Shown here in pieces: positions 8,930 to 18,216 of a stretch of DNA of 42,059 bases; within the stretch, counting starts at the first letter, position 1; the number at the start of each line of letters is the position of its first letter. The stretch lies in the NCBI GenBank assembly GCA_005879795.1, contig VBKJ01000103.1, positions 1 through 42,059 of the forward strand. Direction: 5' to 3'. Both the position numbers and the translations under genes were made by a program. Source of the DNA: Deltaproteobacteria bacterium (GTDB lineage Bacteria; Desulfobacterota; Binatia; DP-6). The notes beneath the pieces were generated by a model that was not told where the DNA came from, ran no database searches, and saw only the letters and a program-made list of their open reading frames with translations.

Positions 8930-9211
8930 TCAGCGCGGCTTCACCGCCTCGAAACGCTCGGCGCGCTCGCAACGATAGCGAAGCTCGGCCTCGGCAGGCC
9001 CGAGGCGCGGGCCGTCGCGGCGCTCGCGCTCGTCACGCAGCAGGTCGGCGACCGACTTGCTGCGCGCCTGCTCGCAGAGGTAGCTCGTGTCGTAGTCGCG
9101 GAGCTTCTTCCAGCGGCCGAGAGGGGTGTCGGGACGGTGCGCCTCCGGGTTGAAGAGGAGAAGCCAGCCGCCGGAGAGAATCAGTGCACCCGCGTGCCGC
9201 CCGGTCCGCAT
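8930..9211 (-). CDS. small hypothetical membrane-anchored or exported protein
   Basis: The ORF encodes 93 residues. Residues 8-20 are hydrophobic (ALILSGGWLLLF), giving a membrane anchor or signal sequence. The rest is hydrophilic, with PDTPLGRWKKLRDYDTSYLCEQAR, where a Trp/Asp/Cys-containing helix precedes a charged tail. I recognise the general type (short exported proteins with a W-x-DT-x-CE pattern) but no named family. No obvious ribosome-binding site is seen before the ATG at 9211. It lies downstream of the ABC exporter genes on the same strand, 41 bases from the permease stop, so it may be the third gene of that operon. Confidence 0.6.
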   Translation of the reverse strand: MRTGRHAGALILSGGWLLLFNPEAHRPDTPLGRWKKLRDYDTSYLCEQARSKSVADLLRDERERRDGPRLGPAEAELRYRCERAERFEAVKPR

Positions 9212-9252
9212 GCCGGGCAGGGTGCGCCACGCGCTCCCTCGGTGTCAAGCGA

Positions 9253-10011
9253 TCAGGGGAGCACGCGCCGCGTGACCCAGCGCTGGGCGACGACGAAGGC
9301 CGCGCCGGTCGCGATCACCATCCAGGCGAGGTCGGCGGCGACACCGAGCGCGACGCTGCCGCTCGCGAGCGCCCGGCACACGTTCACCGCGTGGGTGAGC
9401 GGCAGGAGCCACGCGAACGAGCGGGCCCACACCGGCAGGCTGTCGAGCGGGAAGAACACCCCCGAGAAGAGGAACATCACCGAGATGCCGAGCGTGAAGT
9501 AGTAGTTGAAGAAGTCGTACGAGGGGGCGCGCGCGGTGACCATCATGCCGAGGCCGCCGAACATGAGCCCGACCAGGAACCCGACCGGCACGAGGGCCAG
9601 GGCCAGCGGGCTCGCGACCAGGCCGCAGAGCGCGGTGAGCAGCAGCACGAAGCACACCGAGAGGGCGCTCTTCGAGGCCGCCCACAGGATGTCGCCGGCC
9701 ACGATGTCGGCAACCGAGCAGGGCGTGGCCAGGATGGCGGCGTAGGTGTTCTGCTCGGTCATGCGGGTGAAGGAGCCGAAGGTGGTCTCGAAGGTGGCGC
9801 TGTTCATGGCCGTGAAGGCGACCATCCCGGGGGCGAGGAAGGCCGCGTAGGGCAGCCCGTCGATGCGGGCGACGTAGCGGCCGAGCCCGTAGCCGATGGC
9901 GAGAAGATAGAAGATCGGCTCGCCGAGGGCGGCCACGAAGAACGAGGGCGCGTAGCGCTTCCAGGATTCGAGGTTCCGCCGCCAGACGCGGAGGGCGCGC
10001 AGCGTGGGCAT
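9253..10011 (-). CDS. ABC-2 type permease, NodJ-like
   Basis: This 252-residue membrane protein has about six hydrophobic segments. The N-terminal WKRYAPSFFVAALGEPIFYLLAIGYGLG and the internal TEQNTYAAILATPCSVADIVAGD are typical of the NodJ/DrrB ABC-2 permease family. By family it forms the membrane pore of an exporter powered by the ATPase encoded just upstream. The start ATG follows the ATPase stop by nine bases, with GAGG as a likely ribosome-binding site, so the two are translationally linked. NodIJ-type exporters move lipids, lipo-oligosaccharides or drugs; the cargo here is unknown. Confidence 0.92.
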   Translation of the reverse strand: MPTLRALRVWRRNLESWKRYAPSFFVAALGEPIFYLLAIGYGLGRYVARIDGLPYAAFLAPGMVAFTAMNSATFETTFGSFTRMTEQNTYAAILATPCSVADIVAGDILWAASKSALSVCFVLLLTALCGLVASPLALALVPVGFLVGLMFGGLGMMVTARAPSYDFFNYYFTLGISVMFLFSGVFFPLDSLPVWARSFAWLLPLTHAVNVCRALASGSVALGVAADLAWMVIATGAAFVVAQRWVTRRVLP

Positions 10012-10020
10012 GCTCTCGCC

Positions 10021-10956
10021 TCAGTCCCGGAGCGCGTGCCCCGTCAGGGTCAGGAACACATCCTCGAGGGTGGCGCGCCGGCGCGCGAAGTCGAGGCCGT
10101 CGAGCGCGCCGAAGAGGTGTGGCCCGGCCTCGCCGTCGCGGAGATAGAGGTAGAACACCTGGCCGACGCGCTCCCTGCGCCACGGGCCCGCGCCGAGGCG
10201 CGCCACGGTGCGCGCGTCCTCGGCCTCGACGCCCGAGAGGTAGACCTCGACGACATCGGAGCCCACCTGCGCCGCGACCAGCTCCGCCGGCGTGCCCTCG
10301 GCGACGATGCGGCCGTGGTCCATGATGATGAGCCGGTCGCAGAGCTGTGCCGCCTCCTCCATGTAGTGCGTGGTGAGGAGGATGGTCGTGCCCTGGCGCT
10401 TGAGCGTGCGGATGCGCTCCCAGACCATCCGTCGCGCCTGCGGATCGAGGCCGGTGGTCGGCTCGTCGAGGACGAGGAGGCGCGGGTCGTTGAGCAGCGC
10501 CCGCGCCAGCATGAGGCGGCGCTTCATGCCCCCCGAGAGCGTGCGGATGCGCGCGCCACGGTGCTCGGCCAGCTCGGCGAAGCGCATGAGCGCGGTGGCG
10601 CGCGTGGCGGCCGCGCGCCGCGCGATGCCGAAGTAGCTCGCATAGACGATCAGGTTCTGCTCGACACTCAGGTCGGGATCGAGACAATCGTCCTGCTGTA
10701 CGATGCCGAGCCCTGCCTTGATGGCCGCGTGGTTGGCCGGCGAGGCGGGCAGCCCGAGGACGGCCAGGGCGCCGGCGCTCGGCGCGGTGAAGCAGGTGAC
10801 CATCCGGATCGTGGTCGTCTTGCCGGCCCCGTTCGGGCCGAGGAGGCCCAGGCACTCGCCTCGCGCGAGCGCCAAGGAGACGTCGCTCACGACCCGGCGG
10901 GCGCCATAGTCCTTGCACAGCCCGCGCGCGTCGACGATCGGCGGGGTCCCGTCCAC
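10021..10956 (-). CDS. ABC transporter ATP-binding protein, NodI-like
   Basis: The 311-residue ATPase has Walker A GPNGAGKTTT near residue 40, a Q-loop in GIVQQDD, the LSGGMKRR signature, Walker B in LLVLDEPTTGLDP and the switch His in LTTHYMEEA. The order and the C-terminal extension match the NodI/DrrA subfamily. It energises the ABC-2 permease encoded nine bases downstream. The GTG at 10956 gives MDGTPP followed directly by the first beta strand; no strong Shine-Dalgarno is seen. It is divergent from the DAHP synthase gene, and the 90-base gap must hold both promoters. Confidence 0.95.
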   Translation of the reverse strand: MDGTPPIVDARGLCKDYGARRVVSDVSLALARGECLGLLGPNGAGKTTTIRMVTCFTAPSAGALAVLGLPASPANHAAIKAGLGIVQQDDCLDPDLSVEQNLIVYASYFGIARRAAATRATALMRFAELAEHRGARIRTLSGGMKRRLMLARALLNDPRLLVLDEPTTGLDPQARRMVWERIRTLKRQGTTILLTTHYMEEAAQLCDRLIIMDHGRIVAEGTPAELVAAQVGSDVVEVYLSGVEAEDARTVARLGAGPWRRERVGQVFYLYLRDGEAGPHLFGALDGLDFARRRATLEDVFLTLTGHALRD

Positions 10957-11046
10957 GGCGGCATCTTAGGAGGCCGGGGACGTCGCGCAACCCGCCGGCG
11001 GCGCGGCGCTTGACCCCGGGCTCGGGCGCCCGGAGACTCGGACGCG

Positions 11047-12087
<1,041 letters not shown>

Positions 12088-12141
12088 GCGGCGCTATTGC
12101 TGCAGCACGATCCGACCACGCAGCACCTAAAAGCCCTCCGG

Positions 12142-12351
12142 TCAGGGTCCGCAGCTCGTCCAGTCGATCTCCCAGAAGCGCGGCACGGGCGCGGCCAGCT
12201 CCAGGTGCCCGCCGAAGCATTCGAAGCTCGGCTGATGTGCGAGCCGCTCCTTCACGCGATGGATGAACTCGTCGACCGGCGTGTCGCCGGGGTCGCCCAG
12301 CTCGAGGCGGCGGCGCTGCCCGCACTTCCTGCAGCTCACGTCGACGCGCAT
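12142..12351 (-). CDS. small zinc-ribbon-like hypothetical protein
   Basis: The ORF encodes 69 residues. CRKC at residues 7-10 and a later C45-FGG-H49 give a C-x2-C...C-x3-H set that could bind zinc. The middle is a helix (TPVDEFIHRVKERLAHQP), and the end is aromatic and acidic (PRFWEIDW). The spacing of the possible ligands and the well-formed secondary-structure pattern argue for a real gene, although it lies inside the frame of a much longer antisense ORF. No named family recognised. It is convergent with aroG and divergent from the copper monooxygenase-like gene. Confidence 0.58.
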   Translation of the reverse strand: MRVDVSCRKCGQRRRLELGDPGDTPVDEFIHRVKERLAHQPSFECFGGHLELAAPVPRFWEIDWTSCGP

Positions 12352-12444
12352 GGGACCGAGTCTGCCACATCGACAAAGTGGCGAGAACGGCTTGACGTCG
12401 CGGGGGTTGGTCGGGCATGGTCGCGGCGGGGAGACGTGCCGGGT

Positions 12445-13644
12445 ATGGAGCGAGCGTGGACCATCCTCGTCCTCGCGCTCACGCTCACGGCGGCGGCCGT
12501 TCCGGCGGGCGCCAGGGAGCGGGTCGTGCATCTCAAGGTCGGGCCGTTCCGCATCGAGGCGCGCCGCGACCGCGAGGTGTGCCAGGCGGTGCGCATTCCC
12601 CACGCCCGCGGCCTCGACGTGGTCGCCTACGAGACGCGCTCGCGCACCGCTCGTGACGTGGGGACGCACCACTTCGTCGCCTACGCCTACCAGGGCAGGG
12701 ACAGCGCCGCGTTCCCGAGCAAGCTGGTGGACGATCCGGGCTGCAACGGATTCGGGCCCGCCGACTTCTTCAAGAGCCGCGTCTTCCTGGCCGGGTCGGG
12801 CGGCGAATACGTGCACGGCCGCTGGGCGATCACGAGCGGCGGCGTGCCGCCGGCGCTGGTGCAGCCGCTGCCGAACTCCGCCGACGCCCCGGACGAGGCC
12901 GTCATCGTGCTCAACTCGCACTACTTCAACAACAGCCGCAAGGCGGCGCGAGGCCTCGTGAAGCTCACCCTCCGACTCGCGCCCGCGGACCCGAGCAAGC
13001 GCGCTCTCCGCATGCTGACCGCGGCCGATGCGAGCCGCTACATCATGGTGCCCCCCGGCGACACCCGCACCGTGAGCGCGACCTGGCAGGCGGATGGGGC
13101 GCCCGACGAGGTCACCGAAGGCGGCTTCAACCCTGCCGGGGACGTGTGCGTCCTCTACCTCACCGGCCACATGCACAAGCGCGGCACGCTCTTCGCCCTC
13201 GACTACGAGGAGGACGGGAAGGACCCGCACCCGCTGCTGCGCGCGACCGACTACGTGCACCCCGGCGTCGTCTACTACGGTCGCGGCTTCCTCCTGCGTG
13301 CCTACACCGCGGCGAACGGCCATCCACGCTTCCGCTACTCGTGCACGCATGCTAACGGCTCGGCCTACGAGCCGGTGAAGATGGGATGCGAGGCGCAGGC
13401 GGCTGTGGTGCCCGGGATATCGTGGGTGGCGGGCGAGGCGCTTGGCCTCTCCCCGCTCGAGACCCATGCCCGGCCCTGCGGCCTCGACGGCGTCAACTGC
13501 GTCGGCTACGGGACCGGTCGCTGCGTCGAGGCGAACCTCGTCTTCGGACCGCTCTCCGACGACGACATGTGCATCCTGCCCGGCGCCCTCTTCGACCCGC
13601 TGCCGGGTGTGCCACCCGAGCAGGCCTGCGACCCGTACTCGTGA
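12445..13644 (+). CDS. exported copper type II monooxygenase-like protein (PHM/DBH fold)
   Basis: The product is 399 residues with a signal peptide (residues 1-23, WTILVLALTLTAAAVPAGA). It shows the ligand pattern of copper type II, ascorbate-dependent monooxygenases such as peptidylglycine alpha-hydroxylating monooxygenase: a His-His pair (His75-His76 in GTHHFVAY) and a third His (His159 in LNSHYFNN) for the first copper, then His242-x-His244 (TGHMHKRG) and Met375 (SDDDMCIL) for the second. Cys residues are numerous, as expected for an exported disulfide-rich protein. By family it would hydroxylate a substrate at a C-H bond with O2; the substrate is unknown. The ATG at 12445 is used because the signal peptide starts there; the longer frame from 12097 is not coding. 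Its stop overlaps the next gene. Confidence 0.75.
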   Translation: MERAWTILVLALTLTAAAVPAGARERVVHLKVGPFRIEARRDREVCQAVRIPHARGLDVVAYETRSRTARDVGTHHFVAYAYQGRDSAAFPSKLVDDPGCNGFGPADFFKSRVFLAGSGGEYVHGRWAITSGGVPPALVQPLPNSADAPDEAVIVLNSHYFNNSRKAARGLVKLTLRLAPADPSKRALRMLTAADASRYIMVPPGDTRTVSATWQADGAPDEVTEGGFNPAGDVCVLYLTGHMHKRGTLFALDYEEDGKDPHPLLRATDYVHPGVVYYGRGFLLRAYTAANGHPRFRYSCTHANGSAYEPVKMGCEAQAAVVPGISWVAGEALGLSPLETHARPCGLDGVNCVGYGTGRCVEANLVFGPLSDDDMCILPGALFDPLPGVPPEQACDPYS

Positions 13645-14147
13645 TGCGGACCTCCTGGCTCGCCGCCGCCCTGCTGGTCGCTCTGCTCGCGGCCCCCGCC
13701 GCCGCCGGGTTCAACCGGAATTTCCTCGTGCCCTCGTTCCAGAGCTGCACGGGGCCGCAGACCTGCTTCCCGCCGCGGCACGACTCGAGCTTCACGTTCG
13801 GGAGCGCGGTGCTGAAGACGCCGGTCTCCCGCTTCCTGCGGAGCCGGAAGACCGCGTTCATCCTCGAGCTGAAGGGCGTGCGCGACGCGGCCGGCAACCT
13901 GGCGAGCGGGGTCCAGTTCACGGTCGTGCTCGCCACCGGACAGGTCACCGTGCCGGGCATCGGCACGTTCCCGCCGGGCGCGCTCCCCGACGTCCGCATG
14001 CCCTTCATGGTGGAGCGGGGGAAGGCGATGGTCGTCTACGAGACGCCCGACGTGCCCCGCGGCACCGTGGTCGAGGGCGGCGTGGTCACCGTCCTCGACC
14101 CCGACGGGAGACGGCTGGCCACCATCGGCAGCCAGGCCGCGCCGTAG
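13644..14147 (+). CDS. exported hypothetical protein coupled to the copper monooxygenase-like gene
   Basis: The protein has 167 residues with a signal peptide (residues 1-21, LAAALLVALLAAPAAA). The mature part appears to be beta-rich with two Cys near the N-terminus (SCTGPQTC) and a GVQFTVVLATGQVTVPGIG strand pair. I recognise no family. Its ATG overlaps the TGA of the upstream gene (TGATG), so the two are almost certainly co-translated and may work together outside the cytoplasm. It is convergent with the START-like gene, with six bases between the stops. Confidence 0.7.
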   Translation: MRTSWLAAALLVALLAAPAAAGFNRNFLVPSFQSCTGPQTCFPPRHDSSFTFGSAVLKTPVSRFLRSRKTAFILELKGVRDAAGNLASGVQFTVVLATGQVTVPGIGTFPPGALPDVRMPFMVERGKAMVVYETPDVPRGTVVEGGVVTVLDPDGRRLATIGSQAAP

Positions 14148-14153
14148 CCGCGC

Positions 14154-14732
14154 TCAGCCCGACGTGCCGCCGGCGGCGCGCTTCTTCACGCCCTGGGCGG
14201 CGGCCAGAAAGGCCTCCTTGGTGCCCGCGGCCAGGACGCCGATCGGCACCGACTGCGCCATCCCCTGGCCCTCCTTCACCAGGAACTTGCTGCGCACAAG
14301 GCAGCGTTTGCCGTCGGGCGACGGCTCCAGCTCGTAGTGGCCGTCGTTGTAGTTGAGATCGCTGTTGAGCGTCTTGAAGTCGATCTCGTGCTTCTCGGGG
14401 TGGAAGGTCCACTCGACCTTGGCGTTGGACTGCCGGCCGATGACCCGCTGCGCGATCTGGGCGGTCTTTGAGGTCGGGGTCACGTTGAGGAGATTCGCCC
14501 GGTCCACACCGGGAATGAAGTCGGGGTAGTGCTCGATGTCGACGAGGGCGTCGTAGACGGCCTGGCAGCCCGCGTCCACCAGCGACCAGTACTCGAGCTG
14601 GACGCCCTCGTTCACCTTGGCGCTCTTCTCGCGCAAGACCAGGTTCTCCGGCGCGTTCCAGTCGACGCCGCCCTCGCTGCAGGTCACGAGGAGCAGCGAA
14701 AAGGCGAGGAGGGTGCAGCGCGTGATCCGCAT
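14154..14732 (-). CDS. exported SRPBCC/START-like protein
   Basis: The protein has 192 residues. The N-terminus is a signal sequence (LLAFSLLLVTC); the Cys at residue 18 could be a lipid-attachment site, but Thr before it is unusual for a lipobox. The remainder has the order of a polyketide-cyclase/START-like domain: AVYDALVDIEHYPDFIPGV, then strands with KVEWTFHPEKHEIDFKTLNSD and a closing helix with KEAFLAAAQGVKKR. Such domains bind lipids or hydrophobic ligands. The start ATG has a strong AAGGAGG site seven bases upstream. It is transcribed towards the copper monooxygenase pair and is not in an operon. Confidence 0.78.
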   Translation of the reverse strand: MRITRCTLLAFSLLLVTCSEGGVDWNAPENLVLREKSAKVNEGVQLEYWSLVDAGCQAVYDALVDIEHYPDFIPGVDRANLLNVTPTSKTAQIAQRVIGRQSNAKVEWTFHPEKHEIDFKTLNSDLNYNDGHYELEPSPDGKRCLVRSKFLVKEGQGMAQSVPIGVLAAGTKEAFLAAAQGVKKRAAGGTSG

Positions 14733-14805
14733 GATCGCGTCCTCCTTGCGGAGAAATGGGTGGTCGTCGGCCCCCGCCTAACACTGCCGTCCGCTCGCGG
14801 TCAAC

Positions 14806-14877
14806 GGGCGCGGGGACACGGGCGCGGGGACCCCTGTCGAGGGCGCGGGCACCCTGTGCGCGGGTACCCGGTTCGGG
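14806..14877. repeat. degenerate GC-rich direct repeats upstream of the amidohydrolase gene
   Basis: GGGCGCGGGGACAC is followed at once by GGGCGCGGGGACCC, then by diverged copies (GGGCGCGGGCACCC and GCGCGGGTACCC). The four units of about 13-20 bases lie between the divergent START-like and amidohydrolase genes. This may be simple slippage; no regulatory role can be shown. Confidence 0.5.
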
Positions 14878-14922
14878 GGGCTCGGGCTGGGGCCGCCGTG
14901 CCCGCTGTGCTACGGTCCGCGA

Positions 14923-15747
14923 ATGTCGGACGCTCCCGAGCGGCCGAAGGCGATCGACTGCTGGCTCAATCCGACCACCGGGCTCGCCGAGCAGCCCCCC
15001 GAGTTCCTGGTCCGCGTCGCCCGCGACTACTTCCACCGCGAGAAGGAGGCCTTCACCCCGACGCCGATCGAAGAGCTCCTGCGCCAGATGGACGCCGCCG
15101 GCGTCGAGCGCGCGATCATCACCATGAACCCCCACGATCCCGCGCCGATCGCCGAGCTCGCGCGGGCCTTCCCGGGGCGGTTCATCTGCTCGACGACGAT
15201 CGACCCGATGGCCGGCATGGAAGCGCTCCGCCTGCTCGAGCGACTGGTCGCCAGACACGGCCTCCGGCTCGCGCGCGTGGTGCCGTTCCTCGTGAATCGA
15301 CCGCCGAACGACAAGGTCTACTATCCGCTCTACGCGAAGTGCATCGAGCTCGACCTGCCGATCTCGGTCAACACCGGTATCCCGGGCCCGCCGATGCCCG
15401 CGGAGCCGCAACGGCCGCTCCACCTGGACGAAGTGTGCCTCTTCTACCCGGAGCTCAAGCTCATCATGGCGCACGGCGCCGACCCGTGGTGGGGTGAGGC
15501 GATCCGCCTCCTGCTCAAGTACCCGAACCTCTACATGATGACCTCGGCCTACGCGCCGAAGTACCTGCCTCAGGAGCTGATCCACTTCATGAACACGCGC
15601 GGCGCGCACAAGGTCCTTTTCGCCTCCGACCATCCGTTCCTCTCCTTCGAGCGCTGCCTCACCGAGGCGGTCGCGCTGCCCCTGCGTGAGGGCGTGCTCG
15701 CCAGGTACCTGCGCGAGAACGCGCTCGCGCTCTTCCGCTGGGACTGA
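14923..15747 (+). CDS. amidohydrolase family 2 (ACMSD-like) protein
   Basis: The 274-residue protein has a TIM-barrel metal-dependent hydrolase or decarboxylase outline of the Amidohydro_2 family. Visible are an early DCWLNP segment in place of the usual HxH metal motif, GVERAIITMNP, LPISVNTGIPGPP, IMAHGADPWW (barrel His) and VLFASDHPFLSFER (C-terminal Asp). The weak N-terminal metal motif suggests either a single-metal enzyme or altered chemistry. Family members include ACMSD and resorcylate decarboxylases and enzymes on acyl-CoA-linked degradation routes; the substrate is unknown. No strong ribosome-binding site precedes ATG 14923. The PH-domain gene starts six bases downstream. Confidence 0.85.
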   Translation: MSDAPERPKAIDCWLNPTTGLAEQPPEFLVRVARDYFHREKEAFTPTPIEELLRQMDAAGVERAIITMNPHDPAPIAELARAFPGRFICSTTIDPMAGMEALRLLERLVARHGLRLARVVPFLVNRPPNDKVYYPLYAKCIELDLPISVNTGIPGPPMPAEPQRPLHLDEVCLFYPELKLIMAHGADPWWGEAIRLLLKYPNLYMMTSAYAPKYLPQELIHFMNTRGAHKVLFASDHPFLSFERCLTEAVALPLREGVLARYLRENALALFRWD

Positions 15748-15753
15748 ATCGAC

Positions 15754-16242
15754 ATGGGCCACATCGACAAGCACCTCGCTCCGGGCGAGCGTGTCGTCCT
15801 CCGCACGCGTCTCCATCCGGTGATCTTCGCGGGCACGGTGGCGTTCGCGGCTTTCGTGCTGGGGGTGGTCGCGCTCATCGTGAGCCGCAACGAGCTCGCC
15901 GCCCGGACCGTGGCGCTGCTCTGGCTCGCGGGCGTGCTGGTCGCGCTCGGCTCCCTGCTGCCGCCCTACGTGCGCTGGCAGACCTCCGAGTTCGCGGTCA
16001 CCGACCGGCGCGTGCTCGTCAAGATGGGTCTGCTCTCGGTGCACACGCTGGAGCTGCCCCTTGCCCAGGCGCGGATCGAGGTGGAGCCGACGATCGGGGG
16101 CCGCCTGCTCGGCTACGGCACGCTCCGGATCGTGGGCACGGAGGGGGCCGACGAGGCGTTCGCGCGCGTCGCGCGCCCACAGGCGGTGCGCGAGGCGGTG
16201 GTCCGCCAGGCGCCGGGCTCACGCGTCGCCCGCACGCGCTAG
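15754..16242 (+). CDS. bacterial PH-domain membrane protein (bPH2/DUF304-like)
   Basis: The protein has 162 residues. Two hydrophobic segments (about residues 23-43 and 53-72) precede a domain with WQTSEFAVTDRRVLVKMGLLSVHTLELPL, the typical start of bacterial PH-like (bPH_2) domains, ending in GYGTLRIVGT. These proteins sit in the cytoplasmic membrane; their role is mostly unknown. It starts six bases after the amidohydrolase stop and is probably in the same transcript. Confidence 0.85.
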   Translation: MGHIDKHLAPGERVVLRTRLHPVIFAGTVAFAAFVLGVVALIVSRNELAARTVALLWLAGVLVALGSLLPPYVRWQTSEFAVTDRRVLVKMGLLSVHTLELPLAQARIEVEPTIGGRLLGYGTLRIVGTEGADEAFARVARPQAVREAVVRQAPGSRVARTR

Positions 16243-16261
16243 CGAGACGAACGCCCGCGGC

Positions 16262-16612
16262 TCAGGCGGTGCCGATCTCGCGCAGCACGAAGCGGCCGCC
16301 GTACGGGATCTCGAGCGAGAACGTGTCGCCGCGCGCGTTGTCGATGGCGTCGATGACGAAGTGGTCCGAGGCCAGGTAGCGCGCGTGGTCGGGATGGGCA
16401 TAGACCGCGATGCCGCCGGCCTCGCCCAGTGGCACGTCGAAGCCCTCGATGACGTTCGAGCGGCGGCAGAGCACGGGGTTGGTGCCCCCGCAGCAGCCCC
16501 CGCTGATCATGAACGCGAGCGGATCCTCGGCGGAGTCGGCGGCGCCGCGCACCCGCTCGAGGAGACGATGCGCCCGCGGGGTCAAGCCGGCGCAGGCGGG
16601 CATGCGGCTCAC
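16262..16612 (-). CDS. DUF779 family protein
   Basis: The protein has about 116 residues (113 if the ATG at 16603 is used). The hallmark is FMISGGCCGGTNPVL, a Cys-Cys motif of the DUF779 family, followed by a beta-rich region with YAHPDHARYLASDHFVIDA. DUF779 genes are known as frequent neighbours of aldehyde dehydrogenase genes. Here the GTG at 16612 overlaps the aldehyde dehydrogenase stop (GTGA), which indicates translational coupling, so I use that start. The Cys pair could take part in metal or redox chemistry, but the function is not established. Confidence 0.87.
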   Translation of the reverse strand: MSRMPACAGLTPRAHRLLERVRGAADSAEDPLAFMISGGCCGGTNPVLCRRSNVIEGFDVPLGEAGGIAVYAHPDHARYLASDHFVIDAIDNARGDTFSLEIPYGGRFVLREIGTA

Positions 16613-18123
16613 ATGCCGAAGAAGTCCATGGTGAAGTCGTTCAGGTCGACCCACACCTGCTTCAGCCGGGTGAGGTGCTCCACCATGGCGTTCCCGTTCT
16701 CGCGCCCGTAGCCCGAGAGCTTGTAGCCGCCGAAGGGCGAGTTGGCCTCGATCATGTGCCAGGTGTTGATCCACACGGTGCCGGCCTGCAGGCGCTTGGC
16801 GAGGCGGTGCGCGCGCTTCAGGTCCTTCGTCTGCACGCCCGCGGCGAGCCCGTAGATGACGTCGTTGCCGATGCGGACCGCGTCGTCCTCGTCGTGGAAC
16901 TTGAGGATGCTCGCCACCGGCCCGAAGATCTCCTCCTGGGCGATCTGCATCTTGTTGTCGACCTCGGTGAAGACCGTGGGCTCGAAGTAGAAGCCCTTGG
17001 CGAGGGCGGGATCCGTGGGCGGCCCGCCGCCGCAGCGGAGGTGCGCGCCCTCCTTCTTGCCGATCTCGACGTAGCGCTGGACCTTGCGCTGCTGCTCCTC
17101 GGAGACGAGCGGTCCCATGCGGGTCGCGAAGTCGAGCGGGTCACCGACCTTGATCTGCTGCGAGCGCTCGACGAAGCGCTCGACGAAGCGCTCGTACATG
17201 GTGTCCTGGACCAGGATGCGGGTCCCGGCCGAGCAGATCTGGCCCGTGTTCAGGTAGATTCCGAAGAGGGCGTTGGTGACCGCCGTCTCCAAGTCCACGT
17301 CGTCGAAGATGATGTGGGGCGATTTCCCGCCCAGCTCGAGCGTGACGGTTTTCAAGTTGCTGGCCGACATCTGCACGATCAGTCGGCCGGTCACGTACTC
17401 GCCAGTGAAGGCGATCTTGTCGACCGCGGGGTGCGAGGCGAGGGCGGCGCCCGCCGTCGGCCCGAACCCGGGCACCACGTTGAGTACGCCCTCGGGCAGC
17501 CCGGCCTCGGCGGCCAGGCGGGCCAGCTCGAGGCTGGTCATCGGCGTGTGCTCGGCGGGCTTCAGGACCACCGTGTTGCCGCAGGCAAGCGCGGGCGCCG
17601 TCTTCCAGGTCGCCATGAGGAGGGGCGCGTTCCAGGGCGTGATGCCGCCCACCACGCCGAGCGGCTCGCGCAGCGTGTAGCCGAGGAAGTCGCCGGGACG
17701 GAGCGCCGGGCTGGTGAGCCCGTGCAGCTTGGTCGCCATGCCGGCCCAGTAGCGGAAGACCTCCGCGGCGAGCGCGCCCATGCCGCCGGTCATGAGGATC
17801 GGCATGCCCATGTCGAGCGTCTCGAGACGACCGAGCTCGGGAGCGCTCGCCTCGAGCAGATCGGCGATCTTGTTGAGGAGGCGGGCACGCTCACCGGCGG
17901 GCGTGCCGGACCACGTGCCCTCGTAGGCGGCGCGCGCGGCAGCGACGGCGGCGTCGATGTCCGCCTTGTCACCCTCGGCGACGACCGCGACCACGGAGCG
18001 GTCGTGCGGGCTGATGCTCTCGAAACGTTTGCCGGACCGGCTGTCGACGAACTTGCCGTTGATGAACAGCTGATACCGGCGCGCGCCGTTCTCGGCGCCG
18101 AGGGGCTGAGCGGTGCCTGCCAT
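16609..18123 (-). CDS. NAD(P)-dependent aldehyde dehydrogenase
   Basis: The 504-residue cytoplasmic enzyme oxidises an aldehyde to the carboxylic acid. It has the family's key residues: the cofactor loop near FTGEYVTGRLI, the general base Glu263 in LELGGKSPHIIF, and the catalytic Cys297 in NTGQICSAGTR. The C-terminal oligomerisation strand with SPFGGYKLSGYGRENG is complete, so the gene is intact. An AAGGAGG site lies about seven bases before ATG 18123. Its stop overlaps the DUF779 start, a known gene pair. The closest types by motif are broad-range betaine/phenylacetaldehyde-type enzymes; the exact substrate is uncertain. Confidence 0.97.
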   Translation of the reverse strand: MAGTAQPLGAENGARRYQLFINGKFVDSRSGKRFESISPHDRSVVAVVAEGDKADIDAAVAAARAAYEGTWSGTPAGERARLLNKIADLLEASAPELGRLETLDMGMPILMTGGMGALAAEVFRYWAGMATKLHGLTSPALRPGDFLGYTLREPLGVVGGITPWNAPLLMATWKTAPALACGNTVVLKPAEHTPMTSLELARLAAEAGLPEGVLNVVPGFGPTAGAALASHPAVDKIAFTGEYVTGRLIVQMSASNLKTVTLELGGKSPHIIFDDVDLETAVTNALFGIYLNTGQICSAGTRILVQDTMYERFVERFVERSQQIKVGDPLDFATRMGPLVSEEQQRKVQRYVEIGKKEGAHLRCGGGPPTDPALAKGFYFEPTVFTEVDNKMQIAQEEIFGPVASILKFHDEDDAVRIGNDVIYGLAAGVQTKDLKRAHRLAKRLQAGTVWINTWHMIEANSPFGGYKLSGYGRENGNAMVEHLTRLKQVWVDLNDFTMDFFGM

Positions 18124-18216
18124 CGCCAGGCCTCCTTCCGAGCGCCCTACTTAGTGGGACCCGCGCCGGGGGTCAATCCGGTGGCGTGGCCCCTCGGCGT
18201 GGCCGCGGGAGAGGGC

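Noticed and set aside
8793-8978. A 61-codon plus-strand ORF with a charged, coil-like start
   Set aside because: It overlaps the end of the better-supported minus-strand small protein, and its second half loses any coding pattern.
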